A stretch of DNA of 64,000 bases. Source: Halomonas sp. GFAJ-1 (GTDB taxonomy: Bacteria; Pseudomonadota; Gammaproteobacteria; Pseudomonadales; Halomonadaceae). This document shows positions 40,126-49,275 of this stretch, piece by piece. A program made the position numbers and the translations under genes. Location: positions 620,001-684,000 of the forward strand of contig CP016490.1 of the NCBI GenBank assembly GCA_002966495.1, written 5' to 3'. The notes under the pieces were generated by a model. That model was not told the origin of the DNA and ran no database searches. It saw only the letters and a program-made list of their open reading frames with translations. Positions within the stretch are counted from its first letter, which is position 1; each line of letters starts with the position of its first letter.

Positions 40126-40629
40126 TTATGCGGCTTCTTCTTGCTTCTGGTCGCGCAGGGCGGCCAGGGTACGAACCAGCTTGCCAGCGGAAGCTTCTTT
40201 CATTACCGACATCAACTTGGCAATTGCTTCGTCGTAAGTCGGTAGGGTTGCCAGACGGTCGATGTCAGCAGCCGGAATCAGCTCACCTTCGTAGGCCAAC
40301 GCCTTCACTTCGAAGTTCTGATCTTGCTTTGCGAACTCTTTGAACAGACGAGCGGCAGCGCCCGGGTGCTCAGTAGAGAAAGCCAGCAGAGTAGGACCAA
40401 CAAAGCTCTCATTCAGGCACTCCCACTGAGTACCTTCGAGGGCGCGGCGTGCCAGCGTGTTACGAACAACACGAATCTGGACGCCATTCTCACGCGCTTG
40501 CTTACGCAGATCGGTCATTTTACCGACCGTTACGCCGCGAGAATCGGCAACTACGACGGAGAGTGCGCCTTTGGCCGCTTCACTGACCTCGGCAACAATC
40601 GCTTTCTTGCCTTCAAGTGCTAGTGGCAC
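40126..40629 (-). CDS. rplJ: 50S ribosomal protein L10
   Basis: 167 residues from a GTG start at 40629. The GTG is chosen because AAGGAG lies eight bases upstream and the product (MPLALEGKKAIVAEVSEAAK) aligns with E. coli L10 from residue 1; a longer frame from an upstream ATG would run into the leader. VVADSRGVTVGKMTDLRKQA and the C-terminal L12-binding helix are present. It is the base of the L12 stalk. Confidence 0.95.
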   Translation of the reverse strand: MPLALEGKKAIVAEVSEAAKGALSVVVADSRGVTVGKMTDLRKQARENGVQIRVVRNTLARRALEGTQWECLNESFVGPTLLAFSTEHPGAAARLFKEFAKQDQNFEVKALAYEGELIPAADIDRLATLPTYDEAIAKLMSVMKEASAGKLVRTLAALRDQKQEEAA

Positions 40630-40639
40630 AGTGATCACT

Positions 40640-40900
40640 CCTTCGTGCCGGAACCCACAACAGGCTCCGGTGGTTACCATCTCTTCCAAGCCATTAACCA
40701 CCTAGCCTGAAAGCCTTAGGGGATGGTGCTCACCAGAAAGCGGTTAGCTAAAAAGCGTTAACCAACTGGCGGCCACACCATCTGCGCAGGCGCTGTTAAG
40801 GCAATTAAGCCGCGCTCAAATACTGCGCGGCACCTGCGGTCTTTGACGGCGCCCCGTTGGGCCTAAACCTAAACGGGGGACCGCAAAGTTCTTGCTCGGC
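40640..40900 (-). promoter_or_regulatory. L10 leader (rplJ autoregulatory 5' region)
   Basis: About 300 bases separate rplA from rplJ. The minus-strand RNA can form a 7-bp helix TGCGGTC/GACCGCA (40835-40841 with 40879-40885) enclosing a CCCCGTT/AACGGGG hairpin (about 40852-40877), followed downstream by further pairing. This recalls the L10 leader, where the L10-L12 complex binds its mRNA and represses rplJL translation. The exact L10 binding site is not resolved by eye. Confidence 0.6.
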
Positions 40901-40928
40901 TCTTACTAAAAACCTACCGACAACCCGC

Positions 40929-41621
40929 TTATACAAGCGCAGAGTGGTCGATGGTTAAACCCGGGCCCATCGTAGTGGACAGGGTAACTTTCTTTACGTA
41001 AATACCTTTAGAGGAGCTCGGCTTGAGCTTCTTCAGGTCAGCAACCAGCGCTTCCAGGTTGCCCTGTACCGCGGTTACGTCGAAATCAGCTTTACCCAAC
41101 GTCGTGTGGATAATGCCGTTTTTATCGGTACGGAAGCGAACCTGACCGGCTTTGGCGTTCTTGACCGCAGTCGCCACATCAGGCGTTACGGTGCCAACCT
41201 TGGGGTTCGGCATTAGGCCGCGCGGACCAAGAATCTGACCCAACTGACCCACAACGCGCATCGCATCAGGAGAAGCAATGACCACGTCAAAGTCCATCAC
41301 GCCTTTCTTAACTTGCTCAGCCAGATCTTCCATACCTACGATGTCAGCGCCTGCTTCTTTTGCAGCATCAGCGTTAGCACCTTGCGTAAAGACCGCTACG
41401 CGTACGTCTTTGCCAGTACCGTTAGGCATAACGGTAGCGCCACGTACTACCTGGTCAGATTTACGCGGATCAACACCCAGGTTGATCGCAACATCCAGGG
41501 ACTCCTTGAATTTAACGGTAGACAGCTCGGCGAGCAGCGTAACCGCTTCTTCAAGAGAGTAAGCTTTGTTCGGGTCTACTTTCTCGCGAATGACCTTCGC
41601 GCGCTTAGATAGTTTAGCCAT
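40929..41621 (-). CDS. rplA: 50S ribosomal protein L1
   Basis: 230 residues from MAKLSKRAKVIREKV, two bases after the rplK stop. Contains the two-domain fold with GQILGPRGLMPNPKVGTVTP (about 126-145) and IHTTLGKADF. L1 moves the E-site tRNA and in E. coli represses rplK-rplA translation. Confidence 0.97.
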   Translation of the reverse strand: MAKLSKRAKVIREKVDPNKAYSLEEAVTLLAELSTVKFKESLDVAINLGVDPRKSDQVVRGATVMPNGTGKDVRVAVFTQGANADAAKEAGADIVGMEDLAEQVKKGVMDFDVVIASPDAMRVVGQLGQILGPRGLMPNPKVGTVTPDVATAVKNAKAGQVRFRTDKNGIIHTTLGKADFDVTAVQGNLEALVADLKKLKPSSSKGIYVKKVTLSTTMGPGLTIDHSALV

Positions 41622-41623
41622 GA

Positions 41624-42055
41624 TCAAAGACCCTCCACGTTTAGGCCCATGCTACGAGCGCTGCCAGCGATGGTGCGCACCGCGGCATCGAGATCAGAAG
41701 CCGTCATATCAGGCTCTTTGGTTTTGGCGATCTCTTCAAGCTGCTCACGAGTCACTGTGCCTACTTTCTTCTTGTTCGGCTCACCAGAACCCGATTTGAT
41801 GCCGGCCGCTTTTTTCAGCAGAACGGCAGCAGGCGGTGTTTTGGTAACGAACGTGAAGCTACGGTCAGAGTAGACAGTGATCACGACAGGCGTCGGCAGG
41901 CCAGGCTCAATTTCTTGAGTGGCAGCGTTGAACGCCTTACAGAATTCCATGATGTTCACGCCGTGCTGACCCAGTGCTGGGCCTACGGGCGGACTAGGAT
42001 TGGCTTTACCTGCAGCAACCTGCAGCTTGATGTAAGCCTGTACTTTCTTGGCCAT
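41624..42055 (-). CDS. rplK: 50S ribosomal protein L11
   Basis: 143 residues from MAKKVQAYIKLQVAAGKANP. PPVGPALGQHGVNIMEFCKA, and the C-terminal rRNA-binding AAVRTIAGSARSMGLNVEGL. L11 is needed for RelA-dependent stringent response. The start is set at the family N-terminus; GGAGTGTTTACC precedes it. Confidence 0.97.
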   Translation of the reverse strand: MAKKVQAYIKLQVAAGKANPSPPVGPALGQHGVNIMEFCKAFNAATQEIEPGLPTPVVITVYSDRSFTFVTKTPPAAVLLKKAAGIKSGSGEPNKKKVGTVTREQLEEIAKTKEPDMTASDLDAAVRTIAGSARSMGLNVEGL

Positions 42056-42105
42056 GGTAAACACTCCAGTTGGGTAATAGCGCCTTCCGGCTCCCCGGTA
42101 CGCGC

Positions 42106-42164
42106 GAAGCAGCGCTTGGCTGCTTCACATAAATCCAGGGTGGCACACTATGTGCACCACCCTG
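42106..42164 (-). promoter_or_regulatory. two hairpins in the nusG-rplK spacer
   Basis: Hairpin A: GAAGCAGC/GCTGCTTC (42106-42113 with 42119-42126). Hairpin B: CAGGGTG/CACCCTG outer stem with an inner TGTGC-type pair (42136-42164). Neither is followed by a T run on the minus strand. They lie in the rplK leader, where L1 binds its own mRNA in E. coli. Confidence 0.5.
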
Positions 42165-42178
42165 TTACTTTATAAGCT

Positions 42179-42712
42179 TTACTCTTTTTCCACCTGGGAG
42201 AACTCAAGCTCCACTGGTGTCGCACGCCCGAAGATTAATACACTAACCTGCAAGCGGCTCTTGTCGTAATTCACTTCTTCAACAACGCCGTTGAAGTCGG
42301 CAAACGGACCATCAACAACGCGGACGGACTGACCCGGCTCAAACATTGTTTTGGGCCGCGGCTTATCGGTACCGTCTTTCACCCGGCGCAGAATAGCATC
42401 TGCTTCACGGGTAGTAATGGCAGCTGGCTTCTCTTTGGTTCCGCCAATAAAGCCCATTACACGCGGCGTTTCATTGACAAGGTGCCAAGTTTCGTCAGCC
42501 ATTTCCATCTCGACCAAAACATAGCCGGGATAAAACTTGCGCTCACTCTTACGGCGCTTACCGTCGCGAACCTCAACCACTTCTTCCGTCGGCACTAAGA
42601 TTTCACCAAAGCGATCTTCCATGCCATACATTTTCACCCGCTCGATAAGCGAGCGCATGACATGCTTCTCGAAGCCGGAATAGGCGTGGACGACGTACCA
42701 ACGTTTGGACAT
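42179..42712 (-). CDS. nusG: transcription elongation/antitermination factor NusG
   Basis: 177 residues. The NGN domain begins KRWYVVHAYSGFEKHVMRSL, and the KOW domain near residues 125-150 contains FEPGQSVRVVDGPFADFNGV. It links RNA polymerase with ribosomes and Rho. Eight bases after secE, so co-transcribed. Confidence 0.98.
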   Translation of the reverse strand: MSKRWYVVHAYSGFEKHVMRSLIERVKMYGMEDRFGEILVPTEEVVEVRDGKRRKSERKFYPGYVLVEMEMADETWHLVNETPRVMGFIGGTKEKPAAITTREADAILRRVKDGTDKPRPKTMFEPGQSVRVVDGPFADFNGVVEEVNYDKSRLQVSVLIFGRATPVELEFSQVEKE

Positions 42713-42720
42713 GAAAACTC

Positions 42721-43104
42721 CTAACCAATGACGCCGGACATTGCCCAGCTAAGAAGAGTATCGATCAACCACAGCATCAACCCAACCACTAGCACCGCGA
42801 CCAACACAATTGCCGTGGTCTGAACAGTTTCGGGGCGGGTCGGCCACACAACGCGCTGAATCTCTTTCTTAGCGCTTACGGCAAGCTCTACCAGATCGCG
42901 ACCTTTGGCTGTGGTCAGCGCGATCAAGCCTGCAATCGCACACAGAACCACCACGCCCAGCACGCGGTAGAGAAGGCCAACATCAGCGAAATAGGTGTTT
43001 CCAACGACTGCAACGACAAGCAGCGCTACAACCGCCGCCCATTTGAGCCCGTCATGGCGCGACTGTTGCACCTCTTCGCCATGTTTTAAAGAACTAGGCT
43101 TCAT
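42721..43104 (-). CDS. secE: preprotein translocase subunit SecE
   Basis: 127 residues from MKPSSLKHGEEV with three membrane spans (about 22-40, 46-63, 98-118), the gammaproteobacterial form. The conserved amphipathic segment AKKEIQRVVWPTRPETVQT lies at about 78-96. It clamps SecY. The start at 43104 follows GGGAG; a longer in-frame form would run into the tRNA gene. Confidence 0.95.
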   Translation of the reverse strand: MKPSSLKHGEEVQQSRHDGLKWAAVVALLVVAVVGNTYFADVGLLYRVLGVVVLCAIAGLIALTTAKGRDLVELAVSAKKEIQRVVWPTRPETVQTTAIVLVAVLVVGLMLWLIDTLLSWAMSGVIG

Positions 43105-43176
43105 AAAAACGAGACTCCCAAGGGTGCAGCGAGCGACAAAGGAATTCTTGAAAAGACATACCAACCTGGGGAAGGC

Positions 43177-43252
<76 letters not shown>

Positions 43253-43297
43253 GTATCGTCATTTGCGCAGACAAATGCCTACGCAACAGCGGGCGCC

Positions 43298-43326
43298 ATA
43301 ATAGCGGAGAACACTCCACCTGACAA
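43298..43326 (-). promoter_or_regulatory. promoter of tRNA-Trp-secE-nusG
   Basis: Minus strand TTGTCA (43321-43326) and TATTAT (43298-43303) with a 17-base spacer, directly upstream of tRNA-Trp. Confidence 0.8.
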
Positions 43327-43370
43327 CCCTTACACCTAACCTTTGGCGCAAAACACCAGAGGCGAAGACA

Positions 43371-43397
43371 AAAAAAGCGAGCTCTGCTCGCTTTTTC
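43371..43397 (-). terminator. terminator after the Tyr-Gly-Thr tRNA operon
   Basis: AGCGAGC/GCTCGCT (43376-43382 with 43386-43392) followed by a run of seven T on the minus strand; T-flanked on the other strand too. It lies about 10-30 bases past tRNA-Thr. Confidence 0.85.
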
Positions 43398-43404
43398 TGC
43401 AATA

Positions 43405-43480
43405 TGGAGCTCATGGACGGAATTGAACCGTCGACCTCACCCTTACCAAGGGTGTGCTCTACCCCTGAGCTACATGAGCT
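43405..43480 (-). tRNA. tRNA-Thr (anticodon GGT)
   Basis: 76 nt. Acceptor AGCTCAT/ATGAGCT, D-arm GTAGCTCAGGGGTAGAGC, anticodon loop CTTGGTAA region, T-arm GGTTCAATTCC, encoded CCA. Last tRNA of the Tyr-Gly-Thr operon. Confidence 0.97.
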
Positions 43481-43499
43481 AAATACAAAACAAAAAACT

Positions 43500-43573
<74 letters not shown>

Positions 43574-43681
43574 CGAACTCGCCTTTAGAATGACAGCCCG
43601 TTACACGAGAAACAGTAGCTAATGCCCGCTTACCGGCTTTTCATTCTCAAGCAGCGCACTATCATTGCTGCTCGACAAAAT

Positions 43682-43765
<84 letters not shown>

Positions 43766-43779
43766 AGCTGTGGCGGCAC

Positions 43780-43807
43780 ATTATGCCAGCCTCCAACGCG
43801 ATGTCAA
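43780..43807 (-). promoter_or_regulatory. promoter of the Tyr-Gly-Thr tRNA operon
   Basis: Minus strand TTGACA (43802-43807) and CATAAT (43780-43785), 16-base spacer, followed by a GC-rich GTGCCGCC near the start site, which resembles a stringent discriminator. Confidence 0.85.
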
Positions 43808-43908
43808 GCCTGCAAACCCGTTATTTATCATAGCTTGCCGATAACTTAACGTGCTGGCTATTGCGCTATCTAGGACGCGCCTTCCGCCTTGGAACGCGCT
43901 GCATTCTG

Positions 43909-44748
43909 TCAAAGCAACATGGAGAATGCAAGGCCCGCGCGAATTTTTTCTAGCGACACTGGCTCAGGTACCCGCGGGGCACCCGACATTTTACCGGCTC
44001 GCTCAGCAAAGGTCAGCGGGAAACTGGCCTCCAAACCACCGTACACCATATCTGGCCATACCGCATGGGGCACCTGCACGCCTCGCGAGATTACTCGCGC
44101 ATCACCACCAGTGAGCATCATTGGCAGCGCAACCCCCTGCTGATCACACACTTCGCTGTAAATGCGATTGATTGCACTCACCGCCGCCATATAGATACCG
44201 TGGTTAACCGCATCGACGGTGCGGCGCCCAGGCTCTAGCAGCGCATCGGCTTCGCTTTCAGGGTCGATCGCCACATTTTGGGTGCCAAGCTTTAAGCTCT
44301 CTTTCATGAGACGTAGGCCAGGAACGATAAACCCGCCGAGGTGCGCCCCACCAGGCAGCACAAAATCGATGGTAATAGCGCTACCGCAATCCACCGCGCA
44401 GCAGCCGCCTGCCAACTGGTAGCCCGCTAGCGCTCCCATCCAGCGATCAACCCCTAGACGGCCGGGTTCATCATAGCCATTAATTACGCCTAAGGCTTCA
44501 GCCGTAGAGTGCGCCACATGCACATGGCGCACCTGACGACGCAGCAGCGTGACGGTATCCTCTAATACTGCTGTTCGGGCAACGCTTGAAATGCGCACGG
44601 CCTCTACAACGTCTAAATCAGGAATGTCTGCCCCAGGGCGCCACTCGTCTCGCGTCCAGACCGCCCCCCGCGAGCGTATTTCGCTGCTCTCGGCATCTTT
44701 TAGCCGCCATTTTGACAGCGTGTTGCCGATATCCAGATCCAAAATCAT
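43909..44748 (-). CDS. coaX: type III pantothenate kinase CoaX
   Basis: 279 residues. It phosphorylates pantothenate in the first step of coenzyme A synthesis. The ASKHA-fold motifs are visible: DIGNT (6-10) for ATP phosphate, GVDRWMGALAGYQL (about 96-109) for pantothenate, and CAVDCGSAITIDFVLPGG (about 114-131) with the catalytic aspartate. The start overlaps the birA stop as ATGA, so the two are coupled. birA-coaX upstream of the tRNA-secE region is typical of Pseudomonas and Halomonas. Confidence 0.95.
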   Translation of the reverse strand: MILDLDIGNTLSKWRLKDAESSEIRSRGAVWTRDEWRPGADIPDLDVVEAVRISSVARTAVLEDTVTLLRRQVRHVHVAHSTAEALGVINGYDEPGRLGVDRWMGALAGYQLAGGCCAVDCGSAITIDFVLPGGAHLGGFIVPGLRLMKESLKLGTQNVAIDPESEADALLEPGRRTVDAVNHGIYMAAVSAINRIYSEVCDQQGVALPMMLTGGDARVISRGVQVPHAVWPDMVYGGLEASFPLTFAERAGKMSGAPRVPEPVSLEKIRAGLAFSMLL

Positions 44749-45728
44749 AGGCGCCTGCGTACACTGATCTCACCGCCCGATAGGCGACGCGAGTGGTCAT
44801 TTTCGGTAACCCATAGGTTACCACTCTCATCCACATCCCCGGCGATTGCATCGCTGACACGCTCACCCTGGATGACGCGAATAGGCTCTCCTGCATAGGC
44901 ATGGCGTTTGTTCCACTCATCACGCCACGGACCAAAGCCTACTCCCTCAAACGCCGCCAACATGCTAAGCATGCCCGCGACCACATCTGCAGCGAGCAGG
45001 TTGCGTGAAATACCCGCCTTAGCGTCAAAGAGAGCAGCAACAGGCTGGTCGATAGTCGCGCGCAGGCTATCCGGCAGAGACAGGTTCATACCGATGCCGA
45101 TAACAACTTCGCAGGGCCCCACAGCATCCCCCGTCACATCAATTAGAATCCCTGCCAGCTTACCAAGCTCATCGCCTTGCTCGGCGAGCAGAATATCATT
45201 TGGCCACTTCAGCTTTGGCGAAACGCCATACTGTTCAAGCACCTGGGTAATTACCACGCCTACTGCGAGGCTAAGACCTTCCAGCGCGTGGACGCCGGAC
45301 TCAAAGCGCCACCCAATTGAGAGCATTAAACTTTGCCCCCAAGGCGTTGACCAAGCGCGCCCTCGGCGACCACGACCTGCGGTTTGCAGTTCCACCAAGC
45401 ACACCTCTCGGTGACCAGCTCCTTGCAGAAAACGCTCACGCAGATACTCATTACTAGAAGCAAGCTGATCTTCCACAAACAGACGCGCCAATAAATGGCG
45501 TGCTTGGGAAGGCAGATGCTCTACGATCCTCGCGCCCACAAGGGGCTCTAAAGGATGGGCCAGCCGATAGCCTCGACCTTTGACGGCAACCAACTCTACG
45601 CCGAGCGCTTCTAGTTTCTTAAGCTGCTTCCACACGGCGGCTCGTGAAACGCCTAACGTCTCACCTAGCTGTTCACCGGAATGAACCTCGCCATCGCTTA
45701 ACAAACGCATCAAGTTACCGATGGTCAT
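44745..45728 (-). CDS. birA: biotin-protein ligase / biotin operon repressor BirA
   Basis: 327 residues. The N-terminal winged helix (about 1-55, with the LGVSRAAVWKQLKKLEALG recognition region) makes it the bifunctional type that can repress biotin genes. The catalytic loop GRGRRGRAW is at 118-126, and LKWPNDILL is near residue 188. A C-terminal SH3-like domain (about 275-327) closes it. It attaches biotin to acetyl-CoA carboxylase and similar enzymes. First gene of birA-coaX. Confidence 0.96.
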   Translation of the reverse strand: MTIGNLMRLLSDGEVHSGEQLGETLGVSRAAVWKQLKKLEALGVELVAVKGRGYRLAHPLEPLVGARIVEHLPSQARHLLARLFVEDQLASSNEYLRERFLQGAGHREVCLVELQTAGRGRRGRAWSTPWGQSLMLSIGWRFESGVHALEGLSLAVGVVITQVLEQYGVSPKLKWPNDILLAEQGDELGKLAGILIDVTGDAVGPCEVVIGIGMNLSLPDSLRATIDQPVAALFDAKAGISRNLLAADVVAGMLSMLAAFEGVGFGPWRDEWNKRHAYAGEPIRVIQGERVSDAIAGDVDESGNLWVTENDHSRRLSGGEISVRRRL

Positions 45729-45955
45729 GTGCCTGCCCTACCAAAAAAAACAATCTTACCGGATATATAAAAGTGTCGGAAAGCGTTGAGATTTCGATTT
45801 TATTTTTAGCGTCGAAGTCAACCCCTGCTGAAAGGGTCGTCTTTTTAGGCTTTATGTCTATCATAAGAACCAGGGTACCAAGCTCCATTTTATCGTTATG
45901 AAGCACTTGGTTACGCCACCATTTTTGTATCTATTAACAATCAGGGGAAAGCGGA

Positions 45956-46921
45956 ATGTTTAATAAGAAAACACTTGCTACTGCAACACTTGCACTCACG
46001 ATGAGCTTCACCGCCCAGGCTGACAACCAATTCCCTTCCGGCCCTCTTACGCTGGTGATCGGATTTGCCCCAGGGGGCAGTACCGACATACAGGCTCGCG
46101 TCTTGGCTAATGTGCTATCCGAAGAGCTTGGCCAACCGGTTAACGTGGTTAACCAACCAGGCGCTGGCGGTGCGATTTCGCTGACGCGTTTAATGCACAA
46201 CCAGGATGAAGGCCATACCTTTGTCTACGCTGGCACAAATGGCACGCTCACGTTTGCCCCGCATGCCCATGACACTGACTTTACGCTCGACGACTTTCGC
46301 TACGTTGCCAGTATAACGACAGTGCAACATGCATTAGTGACGGGCAAAGATCGTCCGTTTGGTGACAGCTGGGAAGACTTGATCGAATACGCGCGGGAAA
46401 ATCCAGGCACCAGCTACGCCACTCAGCACGCGCTGGACAGGCTGGTGATTGAGTACATCATGGAACAGGAAGGACTCGATCTACGCATTGTACCCACCGC
46501 TGGCGGCGGCGGCATGGCGCCGCTGATTCTGTCTGGCGACGTTGACTTTGCGTACAGTGGCGGCACCCACTCGGGCTACGCTGATAGCGGAGAAATGCCT
46601 GTTCTCTTGAGCATGGACGGTGAGCGCTTATTCGCTTACCCCGACGCCCCCACCGTTATGGAAGCTGGCTACGATATCGACACATCTGATTTTCGTGTTG
46701 TGGTCGTTCCTAAAAACACACCCGACAGCCATGTTGAACGACTAGCAGAAGCCCTTGAAGCGGCAACACAAGACGAACGCTTTATCGAAATCACCGAAGA
46801 ACGGATATTGATGCCCGTGCATTTCCGCGGCGAAGAAGAAGCCACCGAGATGCTTTTCTCGCAGTCAGAAAACTACCGCGAATTGCTAGAGCGCATGGGT
46901 GGCGTACCGTCTGACGATTAA
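45956..46921 (+). CDS. tripartite tricarboxylate transporter (Bug/TctC) substrate-binding protein
   Basis: 321 residues with a signal peptide (about 1-22, ending AQA-D). TctC/Bug family core: LVIGFAPGGSTDIQARVLAN (about 33-52), VNQPGAGGAISLTRL (about 63-77) and the later GDVDFAYSGG. Such proteins bind organic acids in the periplasm for TctAB permeases, but no tctA or tctB is adjacent; orphan Bug proteins are common. RBS AGGGGAAAG precedes the ATG. Divergent from birA. The ligand is unknown. Confidence 0.88.
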   Translation: MFNKKTLATATLALTMSFTAQADNQFPSGPLTLVIGFAPGGSTDIQARVLANVLSEELGQPVNVVNQPGAGGAISLTRLMHNQDEGHTFVYAGTNGTLTFAPHAHDTDFTLDDFRYVASITTVQHALVTGKDRPFGDSWEDLIEYARENPGTSYATQHALDRLVIEYIMEQEGLDLRIVPTAGGGGMAPLILSGDVDFAYSGGTHSGYADSGEMPVLLSMDGERLFAYPDAPTVMEAGYDIDTSDFRVVVVPKNTPDSHVERLAEALEAATQDERFIEITEERILMPVHFRGEEEATEMLFSQSENYRELLERMGGVPSDD

Positions 46922-46948
46922 CCCAACTCACTGAATATACGTTGATAC

Positions 46949-46981
46949 AGCGCCCTCGGATATCACTATCCAGAGGGCGCT
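46949..46981 (+). repeat. long inverted repeat after the TctC gene
   Basis: AGCGCCCTC-GGATA (46949-46962) pairs with TATCC-A-GAGGGCGCT (46967-46981) around TCAC, giving 14 base pairs with one bulged A. No T run follows on either side. It may act as an mRNA-stabilising hairpin or rho-assisted terminator. Confidence 0.75.
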
Positions 46982-47159
46982 ATGCCCTTGTTATGCTTAT
47001 ATTATGCTTATATAAAACGCTAACTACGTCTCGAACATGCAAAGAAACTATCCCGCCAGCAGGTTAGTAGGTACAATGCTCGCCCATTTTCCCTAACCGC
47101 GCCTAGGGACTCTTAAAAAATGTATCCATAGGTGCCAATCTAATCGATAGAGCTTCCCT

Positions 47160-49001
47160 ATGAGCATTACCCCGTCAATTGATAATCTTCGCAACATTGC
47201 CATCATCGCTCACGTTGACCACGGTAAAACTACCCTGGTAGACAAACTGTTAAGCCAGTCTGGCACGCTCGACCGCAAGGCCGAAGGCCAAGAGCGCGTT
47301 ATGGATTCCAATGACCAGGAAAAAGAGCGCGGCATTACCATCCTAGCCAAAAACACGGCTATTCAGTGGCAAGATGGCAACGGAAAGGATTACCACATCA
47401 ATATCGTAGACACCCCTGGGCACGCCGACTTCGGTGGCGAAGTCGAGCGGGTTATGTCCATGGTGGATTCCGTTCTGCTGCTGGTCGATGCGGTTGATGG
47501 CCCCATGCCGCAAACGCGTTTTGTTACTCAAAAAGCGTTCTCCCAGGGTCTTCGTCCTATCGTGGTCGTTAATAAAATTGACCGCCCAGGCGCACGCCCT
47601 GATTGGGTTATTGACCAGATTTTCGATCTATTCGACAACCTAGGCGCAACCGACGAGCAGCTCGACTTCCCTATCATCTATTGCTCGGCACTAAACGGTA
47701 TCGCCGGCATGGACCCGGAAGAGCTGGCCGACAACATGGACCCCATGTTCCAAGCAATTGTTGATATTGTTGAGCCGCCCGCAGTTGAGATCGACGGTCC
47801 CTTCCAGATGCAAATTTCCGCCCTGGATTACAACAGCTACGTAGGCGTTATCGGCCTTGGCCGCATCAAGCGTGGCTCGGTGAAGCCTAACCAGCAGATT
47901 TCAGTCATCAGCGTTGACGGCACTACGCGTAAGGGCAAAATCGGTCAGGTTATGACCCACATGGGCCTTGAGCGTGTACAAACCACCGAAGCCACCGCGG
48001 GTGATATCGTCTGCGTTACCGGCATCGAAGATCTATCAATCTCTGACACGCTGTGCGACCCGAGTGCGATTGAAGCACTGCCGCCGCTGTCCGTTGACGA
48101 ACCGACCGTTTCGATGACATTCCAGGTCAACGATTCACCGTTCGCCGGTAAAGAAGGCAAGTTCGTCACCAGTCGTAATATTAAAGATCGTCTGGAACAA
48201 GAGCTTATTCACAACGTGGCGCTTCGCGTTGAGCAGGGCGAAACCCCGGAGAAATTTAAAGTTTCCGGCCGTGGTGAGCTACACCTGTCGGTACTGATTG
48301 AAACCATGCGCCGTGAAGGCTTTGAGCTAGCCGTTGGCCGCCCAGAAGTCATCATCAAAGAGATCGACGGCGTTAAGCAAGAGCCTTACGAAGAAGTCAT
48401 CATCGACTGTGAAGAGCAGCACCAGGGCTCAATCATGGAAGAGCTTGGCTACCGCAAAGGCGAGATGACCAATATGAACCCGGATGGTAAAGGCCGCGTT
48501 CGTTTGGACTTCATCATTCCTGCTCGTGGCTTGATTGGCTTCCGTGGCCAGTTCCTGACGCTAACCTCAGGTACCGGCATTCTGACCAGCCGCTTTGATC
48601 ATTACGGCCCGCTGAAGCCCGATGCGTCTATCGAGCGTCGCAATGGCGTCTTGGTCTCAATGGTAGGCGGCAAAGCCCTGGCGTATGCGCTTTACGCTCT
48701 GCAAGAACGCGGTAAGCTGATTATCGATCATGCCACCGAAGTGTACGAAGGCATGCTTATCGGTATTAACAACCGTGCCAACGACATGGTGGTTAACCCG
48801 ACCAAGGGTAAAAAGCTCGATAACATGCGCTCAACGGGTAACGATGAAAACATCGTGCTGACGCCGCCGATCAAGTTCACCCTTGAGCAGGCCATTGAAT
48901 TCCTGGATTCCGATGAGCTGGTAGAAGTCACACCGACCCACATTCGTCTGCGTAAGAAGCACTTGACGGAAAACGAGCGCAAGCGTTCTAGCAAGAAATA
49001 A
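47160..49001 (+). CDS. typA: ribosome-associated GTPase TypA/BipA
   Basis: 613 residues. G1 AHVDHGKTTL (18-27), DTPGHADFGG (about 83-92) and NKIDRPGARP (about 137-146), then EF-G-like domains and the BipA-specific C-terminus with RGLIGFRGQFLTLTSGTGIL. It assists 50S assembly, notably in cold or stress. Monocistronic, followed by a strong terminator. The ATG at 47160 is the family start. Confidence 0.97.
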   Translation: MSITPSIDNLRNIAIIAHVDHGKTTLVDKLLSQSGTLDRKAEGQERVMDSNDQEKERGITILAKNTAIQWQDGNGKDYHINIVDTPGHADFGGEVERVMSMVDSVLLLVDAVDGPMPQTRFVTQKAFSQGLRPIVVVNKIDRPGARPDWVIDQIFDLFDNLGATDEQLDFPIIYCSALNGIAGMDPEELADNMDPMFQAIVDIVEPPAVEIDGPFQMQISALDYNSYVGVIGLGRIKRGSVKPNQQISVISVDGTTRKGKIGQVMTHMGLERVQTTEATAGDIVCVTGIEDLSISDTLCDPSAIEALPPLSVDEPTVSMTFQVNDSPFAGKEGKFVTSRNIKDRLEQELIHNVALRVEQGETPEKFKVSGRGELHLSVLIETMRREGFELAVGRPEVIIKEIDGVKQEPYEEVIIDCEEQHQGSIMEELGYRKGEMTNMNPDGKGRVRLDFIIPARGLIGFRGQFLTLTSGTGILTSRFDHYGPLKPDASIERRNGVLVSMVGGKALAYALYALQERGKLIIDHATEVYEGMLIGINNRANDMVVNPTKGKKLDNMRSTGNDENIVLTPPIKFTLEQAIEFLDSDELVEVTPTHIRLRKKHLTENERKRSSKK

Positions 49002-49032
49002 TCTTTAGCAAATAAGCGTTAAGAAAGCCCCC

Positions 49033-49065
49033 AGAAACCCGCCTTAGTGCGGGTTTCTCTTTTAT
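49033..49065 (+). terminator. terminator of typA
   Basis: Perfect 10-bp stem AGAAACCCGC/GCGGGTTTCT (49033-49042 with 49049-49058), loop CTTAGT, then CTTTTAT. Confidence 0.88.
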
Positions 49066-49275
49066 AGACTATTTACCTGCCCACCTAGCTTTTCCATACC
49101 ACGCCAAGTAGTTCAATTAACGCAGCCTAAACGCTAGTGGGCTGGAAAGCTTATCCGTTCTATCGCAAAGTAGCGCTAACTTCAGCACGGCCCCGGCCCG
49201 CTGGCATCTTGCAATTCATACAGGTGTTTGGTTTAAGACATCTATCCAACCACCAGCACATGGGCACACCTTCAC

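Noticed and set aside
43253..43404. Decayed tuf sequence between tRNA-Thr and tRNA-Trp
   Set aside because: I looked for EF-Tu codon remnants and saw none; the interval is accounted for by a terminator and a promoter.
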